A DNA stretch of 64,000 bases from UBA11524 sp045591175 (GTDB lineage Bacteria > Bacillota > Clostridia > Christensenellales > Aristaeellaceae). A program made the translations under genes and the position numbers. The stretch lies in NCBI GenBank assembly GCA_045591175.1, contig JAZNSI010000023.1, positions 1-64,000 of the forward strand. The letters are read 5' to 3'. This document shows, one piece after another, positions 50,242-58,840 of the stretch (its first letter is position 1; the number at the start of each line of letters is the position of its first letter). The notes beneath the pieces are model-generated. The model was not told the origin of the DNA. It worked only from the letters and a program-made list of their open reading frames with translations, and searched no databases.

Positions 50242-51630
50242 ATGAAGAAATTCTTCTCCACCCTCCTGGCACTGATCATGCTGATCTCCTGCATGACCGG
50301 CCTGATGACTGCATCCGCTGAGGATGTCGTCGCCTATGACGGCAGCGAGGTGACCATCACCTTCTACCACACCATGGGCTCCAATCTGACCACCGTGCTG
50401 GACGCCTACATCGCTGAGTTCAACACGCTGTACCCCAACATCCACGTTGAGTACACCTCCGTTGGCGGCTACGACGACGTGCGCGACCAGATCGCCACCG
50501 AGATCACCGTCGGCGCTCAGCCCAACATCGCCTACTGCTACCCCGATCACGTTGCCCTGTACAACCTGGCCCGTGCGGTGCAGACCCTGGATGGTTACAT
50601 TGACAGCACTGCCACCGTTACCCGTGCCGACGGCACCACCGAAGTGATGGGCCTGACCGCCGAGCAGAAGGATGACTTCATTGCTGGCTACTACAACGAA
50701 GGCCGCCAGTTCGGTGATGGCCTGATGTACACCCTGCCTCTTTCCAAGTCCACCGAGGTGCTGTACTACAACAAGACCTTCTTCGAGGCCAACAACATCC
50801 CCGTTCCCACCACCTGGGACGAACTGGAGACTGTCTGCCAGCAGATCCTGGCCGCCGATGAAATGTCCATCCCGCTGGGCTATGACTCTGAGGCCAACTG
50901 GTTCATTACCATGTGCGAGCAGCAGCAGTCCCCCTACACCAGCGCCACCGCGCCCCACTTCCTGTTCAACAACGAGCAGAACCGTGCCTTCATCAAGCGC
51001 TTCCGCGAGTGGTACGACGCCGGCTACATCACCACCCAGACCCTGCTGGGCGGCTACACCTCCTCCCTGTTCACCTCCACCGACGGCGTGGAGAGCTACA
51101 TGTCCATCGGCTCCTCCGCCGGCGCGACCTACCAGCGTCCCGCCAAGGCTGCTGACGGCTCCTACCCCTTCGAGGTTGGCATCACCACCATTCCCCAGCT
51201 GAACGCTGAGAACAAGAAGGTCATCTCCCAGGGTCCCTCCCTGTGCATCTTCAAGAAGGCCAACCCCCAGGAGGTTGCTGCTTCCTGGCTGTTCGTCAAG
51301 TTCCTGACCACCACCGTCGAGTTCCAGGCTGAGTTCTCCATGGCTTCCGGCTATGTGCCCGTCCTGAAGAGCGTTGCCGAGCATCCTGTGTACGCCGAGT
51401 TCCTGGCCAGCGCTGATGGCGGCGATTACATTGCTGCGCTGTCCGCCAAGGTCTGCCTGGAGCAGCAGGACGCCTACTACACCTCCCCCGCCTTCAACGG
51501 CTCCTCCACCGCCCGTGACGAAGTCGGCGCCCTGCTGACCAAGTGCCTGGTGGATGCTGCTTCCGACCTGGACGCGATGATCCTGAAGAACTTCGAGGCC
51601 GCCGTGAAGGCCTGCGAGTCCGACTTCTAA
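50242..51630 (+). CDS. ABC importer extracellular substrate-binding protein
   Basis: A 462-residue family-1 solute-binding protein that delivers ligand to the preceding permeases. The signal peptide can be read two ways: a lipobox L14-I15-S16-C17 (lipid anchor) or signal-peptidase cleavage after ASA near 28. The mature part follows the UgpB/MalE plan, with TFYHTMGSNLTTVLDAYI, LPLSKSTEVLYYNKTFFEANNIPVPTTW-type segment and a late GYVPVLKSV. Ligand unknown: no sugar-specific residue pattern could be assigned. ATG 50242 follows GGAAGGAACC. Confidence 0.9.
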   Translation: MKKFFSTLLALIMLISCMTGLMTASAEDVVAYDGSEVTITFYHTMGSNLTTVLDAYIAEFNTLYPNIHVEYTSVGGYDDVRDQIATEITVGAQPNIAYCYPDHVALYNLARAVQTLDGYIDSTATVTRADGTTEVMGLTAEQKDDFIAGYYNEGRQFGDGLMYTLPLSKSTEVLYYNKTFFEANNIPVPTTWDELETVCQQILAADEMSIPLGYDSEANWFITMCEQQQSPYTSATAPHFLFNNEQNRAFIKRFREWYDAGYITTQTLLGGYTSSLFTSTDGVESYMSIGSSAGATYQRPAKAADGSYPFEVGITTIPQLNAENKKVISQGPSLCIFKKANPQEVAASWLFVKFLTTTVEFQAEFSMASGYVPVLKSVAEHPVYAEFLASADGGDYIAALSAKVCLEQQDAYYTSPAFNGSSTARDEVGALLTKCLVDAASDLDAMILKNFEAAVKACESDF

Positions 51631-51639
51631 TTCATCCCC

Positions 51640-52935
51640 ATGCGCAAGATCATTTGTATCCTGCTCAGCCTTCTCATGATGTGTTCCTTCGCGATGGCGG
51701 AGAGCCCTGCGGAGCCCGTTGACTACGCAGGGCAGCTCCCCTTCAACCGGGGCTCCGAGACCGTGAAGGCTGAAGTCACCGTCAAGACCTACGTTGACGG
51801 CGATACCGTCCATTTCCATGTGGACGAGCAGGTCGTTGAATCCGGCGTGCTCAAAGCGCGCTTCCTGGCCATCAACACCCCGGAATGCACCGGCAAGATC
51901 GAGGAATACGGCAAGCGTGCTGCTGCCTTCACCCGCGAGAAGCTCAGCCAGGCGGAATCCATCATCGTGGAGTCCGACAACGGAACCTGGAATGTGGATT
52001 CCACCGGCGGCCGCTATCTGGTCTGGGTGTGGTACAAGCTGCCCGGTGCAGCGGAATACCGCAACCTCAACCTGGAGATCCTTCAAAACGGCCTTTGCAT
52101 TGCCAATTCCACGGCGAACAACCGCTACGGCAGCATCTGCATGTCCGCGCTGAATCAGGCCCGCAGCCTCAAGCTGAACGTGTATTCCGGCCAAAAGGAT
52201 CCTGACTTCTACTACGGCGACGCGGTAGAGCTAACCCTCCGTGAACTCCGCACCAACATCGAAGCCTACAACGGCATCAAGGTTGCGTTCAGCGGTGTCA
52301 TCACCATGAACAGCAACCAGTCCGTGTACGTGGAGAGCTTCGATGAGGAGAGCGGGCTGTATTACGGCATGTCCGTGTACTACGGCCACGGTCTTTCCGG
52401 TGCGGGCCTGAACATCCTGTCCGTGGGCAACGAGGCCCGCATCGTGGGTACTGTCCAGTACTACGAGGCTGGCGGCACCTGGCAGGTTTCCGGCCTCACC
52501 TACCGCATGATGAAGCCCAAAGATCCCGGCAACATTCAGAAGCTTTCCGAAGGCAATGCGCCCGCCTGGGTGCTGACTGCACCGAATACCTTCCACAGCC
52601 AGGTCACCGTTGACGTGGCCGAAGAAGCCAAAACCTTCGACTACGCCGAATTGACCCTTGGCACAACCATTGAAATGCATGATTTGACCGTCCAGGAGGT
52701 CTACACCACCATGGATGAGGAGTCCTCCTCCTATGGCGCGATGACCCTCACCTGTGAGGCTGGCGGCCAGATCATCCCCGTCCGCACGGTTCCCCTGAAC
52801 GACGGCAACGGCACGCCCATCACGGAGGATTTCTTCCGCGGCAAAACCATTGACGTCAAGGGCGTTGTGGACTTCTACGAAGGCCAGTATCAAATCAAGG
52901 TCTTCACCCTCAACAGCATCATCATTCACGACTGA
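51640..52935 (+). CDS. Secreted staphylococcal-nuclease-domain protein with OB-like C-terminus
   Basis: A 431-residue secreted protein. A signal peptide (1-20, cleavage after AMA) precedes a thermonuclease domain (about 42-182): VDGDT at 52-56, Arg74 (KARFLAI), Glu82 (NTPE) and Arg125 (GGRYLVW) match the metal and catalytic residues of staphylococcal nuclease. The Asp of the usual DTPE is Asn79. Two beta-rich segments follow (about 200-290 and 335-431), each with a VxGxVxYYE-type strand pair typical of OB folds. It should cut DNA or RNA outside the cell. It starts 10 bases after the binding-protein gene with no visible ribosome site, so translation may be coupled. Confidence 0.82.
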   Translation: MRKIICILLSLLMMCSFAMAESPAEPVDYAGQLPFNRGSETVKAEVTVKTYVDGDTVHFHVDEQVVESGVLKARFLAINTPECTGKIEEYGKRAAAFTREKLSQAESIIVESDNGTWNVDSTGGRYLVWVWYKLPGAAEYRNLNLEILQNGLCIANSTANNRYGSICMSALNQARSLKLNVYSGQKDPDFYYGDAVELTLRELRTNIEAYNGIKVAFSGVITMNSNQSVYVESFDEESGLYYGMSVYYGHGLSGAGLNILSVGNEARIVGTVQYYEAGGTWQVSGLTYRMMKPKDPGNIQKLSEGNAPAWVLTAPNTFHSQVTVDVAEEAKTFDYAELTLGTTIEMHDLTVQEVYTTMDEESSSYGAMTLTCEAGGQIIPVRTVPLNDGNGTPITEDFFRGKTIDVKGVVDFYEGQYQIKVFTLNSIIIHD

Positions 52936-52960
52936 CAAACGATATTAGAGGAGGTTTCCC

Positions 52961-54685
52961 ATGAAGAAGCCCGTATCGATCATTCTTTCCGTTCTGCTCA
53001 TCGCCGCTGTGGCGGTGGCCGCCGTCTTCGGCGTGCAGAAGAATGACGCCAACAAGGAAGCTGCTCAGCTCCAGGCTGACCTGACCGCTTCCCAGACCAA
53101 GACCAGCGAACTGGAATCCACCATTGCCACCCAGAACACTCAGGCTGAAACCGCCGCTGCCGATCTGGCCGCTGCCAACGAGGCTCTGACCGCTGCTCAG
53201 GCCGAGGTCGAGAAGCTGACCGCTGACAATGCCGCCGCCAACGAAGCCCTGACCGCTGCTCAGGCTGAGGTCGAGAAGCTGACTGCCGACGTTGCCGCTG
53301 CCAACGAAGCCCTGACCGCCGCCCAGGCCGAGGTCGAGAAGCTGACCGCCGAGCTGGAGGCTGCCAATGCTGCTCCCGTGGTGGAAGAAGTCGTTGAAGA
53401 GCCCGTGGCTGAGGAAGTCGCCGAGACTCCCGCCGTCGAGCCCGATCCCATCCTGGGCAACGCCCGCTCCTACCTGCGCATGATGTACAAGAACAGCCCC
53501 GAGACCACCATGGCTGACTACGACGTGGTTGCCGCGGTCGTCATCGACGGCGTTGCCTACCCCATCACCTGGACCGCTGACAGCGAGACCGTGAAGTTCG
53601 TTGCCAAGGAAGGCATGGTCACCGTTGATGTGGACGAGAAGAATCCCGAAGAGGTCTTCTACGTACTGACCGGCACCATCACCTCCCCCGTCTCCGGCGA
53701 GACCGCCGTGGTCACCTTCAACCACAAGGTGCCCGCCGCCATGATCCTGGACGGCCTGTCCTACGAGGAGATCGTCGCTGCCGCCTACACCCTGGAAGAC
53801 GGCCTGGCCATGGAAGAGCCCCAGCGCCTCTACGGCACCATCGTGAAGATCCCCACCCCCTACTCCGAGCAGTATGGCAACATCACCGTTGACATCCAGA
53901 TCGGTGACCTGGCCGATCAGCCCATCCAGTGCTACCGCCTGACCGGCGAGGGCGTTGCGACCCTGCAGGTTGGCGACAAGATCACCGTTGAGGGCATCCT
54001 GAAGAACTACAAGGGCACCATCGAGTTCGACAAGGGCTGCGTGCTGGTCGGCATGGGCGAGATCATCTCCCAGAAGGGCTACCTGGACGCTGCTTACGCT
54101 CTGGAAGACGGCGCTGCCATGACCGCTCCCACCGCTCTGGAAGGCGAGATCGTCAAGATCGACACCCCCTGGTCCCCCGACTACAAGAACATCACCGTGA
54201 CCATCGTTTGCGACGGCAAGACCGAGCAGCCCATCATGTGCTACCGCCTGTCCGGCGAGGGCGCTGAAACCCTGGCCGTCGGCGAAAAGATCGCTGTCAT
54301 GGGCACCATCAAGAACTACAAGGGCACCATCGAGTTCGACAAGGGCTGCGTGCTGCTGCCCTACGGCTCCGCTGCCCAGATCCGCACCCTGCTGAACGCC
54401 TACACCCTGGAGGACGGCCTGTCCATGGATAAGGCTGCCACCCTGACCGGCGTCATCCACAACATCGACACCGTCTGGTCTCCCGACTACAAGAACATCA
54501 CCGTGTCCATCACCGTGGCTGGCCTGGCTGACTACCCCGTGATGTGCTACCGCCTGTCCGGCGAGGGCGCTGAGACCCTGGCCGTCGGCGACACCATCAC
54601 CGTCACCGGCATCATCAAGAACTACAAGGGCACCATCGAGTTCGACAAGGGCTGCACCCTGGACGCTGTCGTCAAGGCTGAATAA
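52961..54685 (+). CDS. Secreted coiled-coil protein with three OB-like repeats
   Basis: A 574-residue surface or secreted protein not recognised as a whole. An N-terminal hydrophobic helix (5-24) precedes a coiled coil of three identical 21-residue units (72-134; unit ANEALTAAQAEVEKLTAD). A Glu/Val/Pro linker (139-163) and a region resembling a bacterial Ig-like domain (about 165-258) follow. Three repeats of about 102 residues (275-362, 379-465, 480-567) complete the chain, each with LEDG, GxIxKIxTP, MCYRLSGEG and NYKGTIEFDKGC. They look like OB folds. AGAGGAGGTTTCCC precedes ATG 52961; it follows the nuclease gene by 25 bases. I infer nucleic-acid or glycan capture at the surface. Confidence 0.75.
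   Translation: MKKPVSIILSVLLIAAVAVAAVFGVQKNDANKEAAQLQADLTASQTKTSELESTIATQNTQAETAAADLAAANEALTAAQAEVEKLTADNAAANEALTAAQAEVEKLTADVAAANEALTAAQAEVEKLTAELEAANAAPVVEEVVEEPVAEEVAETPAVEPDPILGNARSYLRMMYKNSPETTMADYDVVAAVVIDGVAYPITWTADSETVKFVAKEGMVTVDVDEKNPEEVFYVLTGTITSPVSGETAVVTFNHKVPAAMILDGLSYEEIVAAAYTLEDGLAMEEPQRLYGTIVKIPTPYSEQYGNITVDIQIGDLADQPIQCYRLTGEGVATLQVGDKITVEGILKNYKGTIEFDKGCVLVGMGEIISQKGYLDAAYALEDGAAMTAPTALEGEIVKIDTPWSPDYKNITVTIVCDGKTEQPIMCYRLSGEGAETLAVGEKIAVMGTIKNYKGTIEFDKGCVLLPYGSAAQIRTLLNAYTLEDGLSMDKAATLTGVIHNIDTVWSPDYKNITVSITVAGLADYPVMCYRLSGEGAETLAVGDTITVTGIIKNYKGTIEFDKGCTLDAVVKAE
53174..53362 (+). repeat. Three tandem 63-bp coding repeats
   Basis: Units at 53174-53236, 53237-53299 and 53300-53362 encode a 21-residue, three-heptad coiled-coil unit. 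The amino-acid units are nearly identical while synonymous bases differ, so the copies are kept by selection and not only by recent duplication. Confidence 0.85.
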
Positions 54686-54703
54686 TCCTATCGAATCGTA
54701 CGC

Positions 54704-54741
54704 AAAAGGAGCCGCATCCATCAGGATGCGGCTCCCCTTTT
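54704..54741. terminator. Bidirectional terminator
   Basis: A perfect 12-bp stem GGAGCCGCATCC / GGATGCGGCTCC around ATCA, flanked by AAAA and TTTT. It separates the importer-nuclease operon from the convergent surE operon. Confidence 0.9.
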
Positions 54742-54748
54742 ATGTTGC

Positions 54749-55468
54749 TTACTTCTTCAGGGCGCGGAAGGCGTTCCAGTCCGTGCGGTCAATGGTCAGC
54801 GGAGTGACGGAAATGCAGCGGTCCTTCAGCACACAATCCGTGTCGAATTCGGAACCGGGCGTCGGCGCAAAGACGTCCTTGCCGCAGGGCAGGTACATAT
54901 CGTTCGCCTGGGGCATGAAATCATCGGAGTAGTACGGCCCGCCCTGACGGGTGATGCAGATCTCCCCCGTGGTATTCAGCGGAACATTGACATTCCACAA
55001 CTGAGCCTTGCCGTACAGATCGTTCGCCGTGATGAAATCCCACACCCGATCCAGCTGGGCGAACACATCATCGAAGGTTTCCGGCTCGGTGGACAATGCC
55101 AGCGCATTGATGCCCAGGCCGACGGCCTCCATGGCGGCGCTGCAGGTGCCGGAGTACATGATGTCCTGGCCGATGTTCAATCCGCGGTTCACGCCGCTGA
55201 TGACCAGATCGAACTTTTCCTTCCTGCCAAGCACCGCAAAGCGCACGCAATCCGCAGGGGTGGAATCCACCGCCCAGGCGCTCGCTGCGCCGGGAACCAC
55301 CGCCGGCTTGGCCTCAAAGGCCTTGTGGATCTCCACCGCATGGGATTTTGCACTCTGCTCCACCTTGGGCGCATACACGTGCACCTCGCCCAGGCGCTGC
55401 GCCCAGGCCACCAGCCGCAGCAGGCCCTCGCTGTGGATGCCGTCGTCGTTGGTAATGCAGATTCTCAT
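54749..55468 (-). CDS. surE: 5'/3'-nucleotidase SurE
   Basis: SurE removes phosphate from nucleoside 5'- and 3'-monophosphates. The 239-residue protein begins MRICITNDDGIHSEGLLRL, with the metal-binding DD and the Ser-Glu segment, and has SGVNRGLNIGQDIMYSGTCSAAME, the family signature with the metal-binding Asn. ATG 55468 overlaps the upstream stop as ATGA; ATG 55474 is two codons earlier and also possible. Third gene of an operon with two DHH phosphoesterases. Confidence 0.94.
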   Translation of the reverse strand: MRICITNDDGIHSEGLLRLVAWAQRLGEVHVYAPKVEQSAKSHAVEIHKAFEAKPAVVPGAASAWAVDSTPADCVRFAVLGRKEKFDLVISGVNRGLNIGQDIMYSGTCSAAMEAVGLGINALALSTEPETFDDVFAQLDRVWDFITANDLYGKAQLWNVNVPLNTTGEICITRQGGPYYSDDFMPQANDMYLPCGKDVFAPTPGSEFDTDCVLKDRCISVTPLTIDRTDWNAFRALKK

Positions 55469-56451
55469 AGCCATCCGTCGTTGTTCTCCTTGTACTGCTT
55501 GATGTGCGCGTCCGCATCCCGCAGGAGGGACTGCATCTCCTCGGCGGAATACACCGTGGCGCCGCTGGCGCAGGCATGGCCGCCGCCGTGGTACTTTTCC
55601 GCAATGTGGTTGATGGTCGCAAACCGGCTGCGCAGACGCACGCGGATCGCACCATCCGCATCGCCGGTCTCGATGAAAGCGAGCCAGCACAGGCATCCGC
55701 GGATGCCGCTCAGGCTGCTGATGGACGCGCTGGCAGACTCCATGTTCAGGCCGAATTTCTCCTGCATGGCCTTGTCCACCAGAATGTAGGCCACACCGTT
55801 CTCCGTCACCTGCATGTGCTCGTAGATGTAAGCGGTGAATGTCAGGCTGTCGAAGGTTTTGAGGTACAGATTGGCGTACAGCCATTCAATGTCCACGCCC
55901 TGATCCAGCAGCAAGCCAGCCAGGCGCAGACTTTCGCCGCACACGCCCTCATACATGAATCGCCCGGAATCCGTCACCATGCCGGTGTAAATGCAGGTGG
56001 CGGCCCATTTGGTGAGGGTCAGCTCATCCCGGAAGGTCGCATAGAAATCCGCGATCATCTCGCACGCGGAGGAACGTCCGTCCTCCACCCAGCTGATGCT
56101 GCCATAGGGCGTGCGGTCGATGTGGTGATCAATTTTGAGGATCTCCCGGCACAGGGCGAATTTCTGGTTGGAAATGCGCTCCGTATCTGCCACGTCCACC
56201 ACGATGGCCAGGGCGGAAGCGTAGAAGTCGTCGGCTACCGGCTCGTCATCGGGGCCTAGGAAGGCCAGATATTCGCTGCGCTCATCGTCGATAATGCGCA
56301 CATCCTTCTGCGGGAAGGAAGCTCGAAGCAGCTCCTTCAAGCCCTTGGATGCGCCCACACAGTCGCCGTCGATCCGCTTGTGACGGAAGATCAGGATGCG
56401 GTCGTATTCCTTGATTTTTGCGAGGATCGCCTGCTTGATCTCGGTATTCAT
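55465..56451 (-). CDS. DHH/DHHA1 phosphoesterase (NrnA-like), copy 2
   Basis: A 328-residue DHH-family enzyme. Motif I HKRIDGDCVG (24-33) keeps His and both Asp but has Ile where most have Pro; motif II Asp86 (VVDVAD), motif III DHH (108-110) and motif IV GMVTDSGRF are present, and GGGHACASGA marks the DHHA1 substrate domain. Relatives degrade oligoribonucleotides of 2-5 bases, pAp or cyclic dinucleotide products. It is about one third identical by eye to the preceding gene, suggesting old duplication. Overlaps of 4 bases on both sides. Confidence 0.9.
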   Translation of the reverse strand: MNTEIKQAILAKIKEYDRILIFRHKRIDGDCVGASKGLKELLRASFPQKDVRIIDDERSEYLAFLGPDDEPVADDFYASALAIVVDVADTERISNQKFALCREILKIDHHIDRTPYGSISWVEDGRSSACEMIADFYATFRDELTLTKWAATCIYTGMVTDSGRFMYEGVCGESLRLAGLLLDQGVDIEWLYANLYLKTFDSLTFTAYIYEHMQVTENGVAYILVDKAMQEKFGLNMESASASISSLSGIRGCLCWLAFIETGDADGAIRVRLRSRFATINHIAEKYHGGGHACASGATVYSAEEMQSLLRDADAHIKQYKENNDGWL

Positions 56452-57389
56452 TCGGCTGCCTCCATCATGGCGTCCAGGTCAGCCAGCATGGCCATGGCCT
56501 CGGCACGATCGCGAACGGTTGCACCGCTGGCCTTGGCGTGTCCGCCGCCGCCGTACTTGACCGCCACGGGATTGATGTTGAAGCGGCTGGAGCGCAGCTC
56601 GCACAGCACGCCCTTCTCCGTCTCGGTGAAGTTGACCCAAATGTCCACGCCCTTGATGTCGGACATGGTACTGACCATGCCGCGGCTGATGCCAAAAAGA
56701 TCCGCCGGGTACTGCTGGATTTCCTCCAGGGTGGTATAAATGAAAGCTACATTCCGGGCGGTAAACTGGATCTTCAGCACAAACTGGGCGCGCAGCTTCA
56801 TCTGCTCATAGTCGCTGGCGTAAAGGTTGCGGTAAAGCTCGTTGGTATCAATAGGATGCTGCATCAGGAACGCCGCCGCTTTGAAGGTGCGTGCATTCAC
56901 CGAGTCATAGCGGAAGCGCCCGGAATCCGTCACCATGCCGGTGTAGAGGGCCGTTGCAGCCTCCATGGGCAGCGTCAGGCCGCAGGACATGCAGAAGTCC
57001 GCGATCAGGCCGCAGCAGCTCTCGCAGGTGCTGTCCACCACCTCAATGTCCGCGATCTTCTCGCAGAACAGATGATGATCCATGCGCACCGTCTGCGCAG
57101 CCTTCGGATAGCGGTCATCGCTGATCAGCTTGCGGGCGGAGGTATCCAGGATGATCGCCAGCGCGCCATTGTAGGTATCATCAGGGATGACGTCCATCAC
57201 AGAATCCGCCATGAAAGCATAGCGGCCTGCCTCGTCGCCCACGGTATAGACGGTCTTTTCGGGGAAATTCGCCCGGATGATATGCTTCAGGCCGATCTGG
57301 CTGCCCAGCGCATCGCCGTCGGGATTGTTATGGCGATGGATGATGATCACCTGGTGATCCCGAATCGCCTTGAGTACCTGTTCGTACAT
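56448..57389 (-). CDS. DHH/DHHA1 phosphoesterase (NrnA-like), copy 1
   Basis: A 313-residue bifunctional nanoRNase / pAp-phosphatase-like enzyme. Motifs: HRHNNPDGDALGSQ, ILDTSA, MDHH, GMVTDSGRFRY and GGGHAKASGA, all canonical. It should release mononucleotides from very short RNA and hydrolyse pAp. GTG 57398 is in frame, but ATG 57389 has the better distance to AAGAGGTG. First gene of the operon, behind a good promoter. Confidence 0.92.
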   Translation of the reverse strand: MYEQVLKAIRDHQVIIIHRHNNPDGDALGSQIGLKHIIRANFPEKTVYTVGDEAGRYAFMADSVMDVIPDDTYNGALAIILDTSARKLISDDRYPKAAQTVRMDHHLFCEKIADIEVVDSTCESCCGLIADFCMSCGLTLPMEAATALYTGMVTDSGRFRYDSVNARTFKAAAFLMQHPIDTNELYRNLYASDYEQMKLRAQFVLKIQFTARNVAFIYTTLEEIQQYPADLFGISRGMVSTMSDIKGVDIWVNFTETEKGVLCELRSSRFNINPVAVKYGGGGHAKASGATVRDRAEAMAMLADLDAMMEAAE

Positions 57390-57419
57390 TGACTGCACCT
57401 CTTTAGCTGTAATACAAAT

Positions 57420-57448
57420 ATTATAGCAGATTTCGCCGTGAATGACAA
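57420..57448 (-). promoter_or_regulatory. Promoter of the DHH-DHH-surE operon
   Basis: Minus strand TTGTCA (57443-57448), 17 bp, TATAAT (57420-57425), 31 bases before the first ATG. Confidence 0.7.
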
Positions 57449-57510
57449 CACATCACCCCGTATACAATCCAGTGCCATAAAATGCAAAAGAAAGACGAAA
57501 AAAAACTTGA

Positions 57511-57557
57511 AAATATCGAATTTTTCTCTTTCCAAATCGGAAAGATAGTATTATAAT
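57511..57557 (+). promoter_or_regulatory. Promoter of the CofE-like gene with symmetrical element
   Basis: TTTCCA (57529-57534), 17 bp, TATAAT (57552-57557). TCTTTCC (57527-57533) and GGAAAGA (57539-57545) form an inverted repeat over the -35. AAATATCGAA (57511-57520) upstream equals the reverse of the TTCGATATTT core found near araC. Confidence 0.45.
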
Positions 57558-57635
57558 ATTGAAGTAAATGGACTCCGGCAAATGCCGTATTTCGTTTGCT
57601 ATGTCACTGCATTATGCAGATTGGGAGTGTATCAT

Positions 57636-58832
57636 ATGAGCCGTATGCTTGGTACTGTTTCTATGGGCGTCCGTGCGCCGATCATCCGCGAGGGTGACGA
57701 TTTGGCGCAGATCGTGGTCGGCTGCGTGGCCGACGCGATCAAGACCGGCGAGATCGTCGTGCGTGACCGTGACGTTGTCTGCATGACCGAAGCCATCGTC
57801 GCCCGTGCACAGGGCAACTACGCATCCGTTGACAACATTGCCGACGACGTCCGCGCAAAGCTGGGCGGCGAGACTGTTGGCGTCATCTTCCCCATCCTCA
57901 GCCGCAACCGCTTCGCGATCTGCCTGCGCGGCATCGCCAAGGGCTGCAAGAAGGTCGTCCTGATGCTTTCCTACCCCGCTGACGAAGTGGGCAACCACCT
58001 CATCGACTGGGACGTGATGGACAAGCACGGCGTTGACCCCTACCGCGATGTGCTAACCGAAAAGCAGTACCGTGAGTACTTCGGCTACGTTAAGCATCCC
58101 TTCACCGGCGTGGACTATGTGGAGTACTACTCCGGCCTGATCCGCGAAATGGGCGCTGAGGTGGAGGTCATCTTCGCCAACGATCCCCGCGCGATCCTCG
58201 CCTACACCAAGAACGTCCTCAACTGCGACATCCATACCCGCGCCCGCACCAAGCGTCTGCTGAAGGCCGCCGGCGCTGAGCGCGTCTTCGGTTTGGACGA
58301 GATCATGACCGCCCCCGTGGACGGCAGCGGCTGCAATGAGCGCTACGGCCTGCTGGGCTCCAACAAGGCCACCGAGAACACCATCAAGCTCTTCCCCCGT
58401 GATTGCCAGGGCCTGGTGGAGGACATCCAGGCCAAGATGCTGGAGATGACCGGCAAGCATGTGGAAGTCATGGTCTATGGCGACGGCGCCTTCAAGGATC
58501 CCGTGGGCAAGATTGGGGAGCTGGCTGGCCCGGTGGACTCCCCCGCATACACCGCGGGCCTGGAGGGCACCCCCAACGAGCTGAAGCTCAAGTACCTGGC
58601 GGACAACGACTTCGCCGGCCTGACCGGCAAGGAGCTGCAGGACGCCATCAAGGCCAAGATCAGCCAGAAGGACGGCTCCTCGCTCGTGGGCCAGATGGCT
58701 GCGCAGGGCACCACGCCCCGCCGCATCACCGACCTGATCGGCTCCCTGTGCGACCTGACCTCCGGCTCCGGCGATAAAGGCACCCCCATCGTCTACATCC
58801 AGGGCTACTTCGACAACTACACCGCTGAATAA
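57636..58832 (+). CDS. CofE-like ligase (coenzyme F420-0:L-glutamate ligase family)
   Basis: A 398-residue protein of the family that adds glutamate to F420-0 with GTP. GEIVVRDRDVVCMTEAIVARAQGN near the start, VIFPILSRNRFAICLRGIAKG, and YGLLGSNKATENTIKLFP in the middle match the CofE-like pattern seen in many Clostridia, where the protein is longer than archaeal CofE (about 250). No F420 biosynthesis gene is near and most Clostridia lack F420, so the true substrate is probably another glutamyl acceptor. ATG 57636 follows TTGGGAGTGTATC. Confidence 0.72.
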   Translation: MSRMLGTVSMGVRAPIIREGDDLAQIVVGCVADAIKTGEIVVRDRDVVCMTEAIVARAQGNYASVDNIADDVRAKLGGETVGVIFPILSRNRFAICLRGIAKGCKKVVLMLSYPADEVGNHLIDWDVMDKHGVDPYRDVLTEKQYREYFGYVKHPFTGVDYVEYYSGLIREMGAEVEVIFANDPRAILAYTKNVLNCDIHTRARTKRLLKAAGAERVFGLDEIMTAPVDGSGCNERYGLLGSNKATENTIKLFPRDCQGLVEDIQAKMLEMTGKHVEVMVYGDGAFKDPVGKIGELAGPVDSPAYTAGLEGTPNELKLKYLADNDFAGLTGKELQDAIKAKISQKDGSSLVGQMAAQGTTPRRITDLIGSLCDLTSGSGDKGTPIVYIQGYFDNYTAE

Positions 58833-58840
58833 GCAGCACA

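Noticed and set aside
53174..53362. CRISPR-like array
   Set aside because: The repeats are contiguous, in frame and without spacers; they encode a coiled coil.
57636..58832. Evidence for an F420 pathway
   Set aside because: Only the CofE-like family match supports it; no other F420 gene is seen, and the protein is much longer than known CofE.
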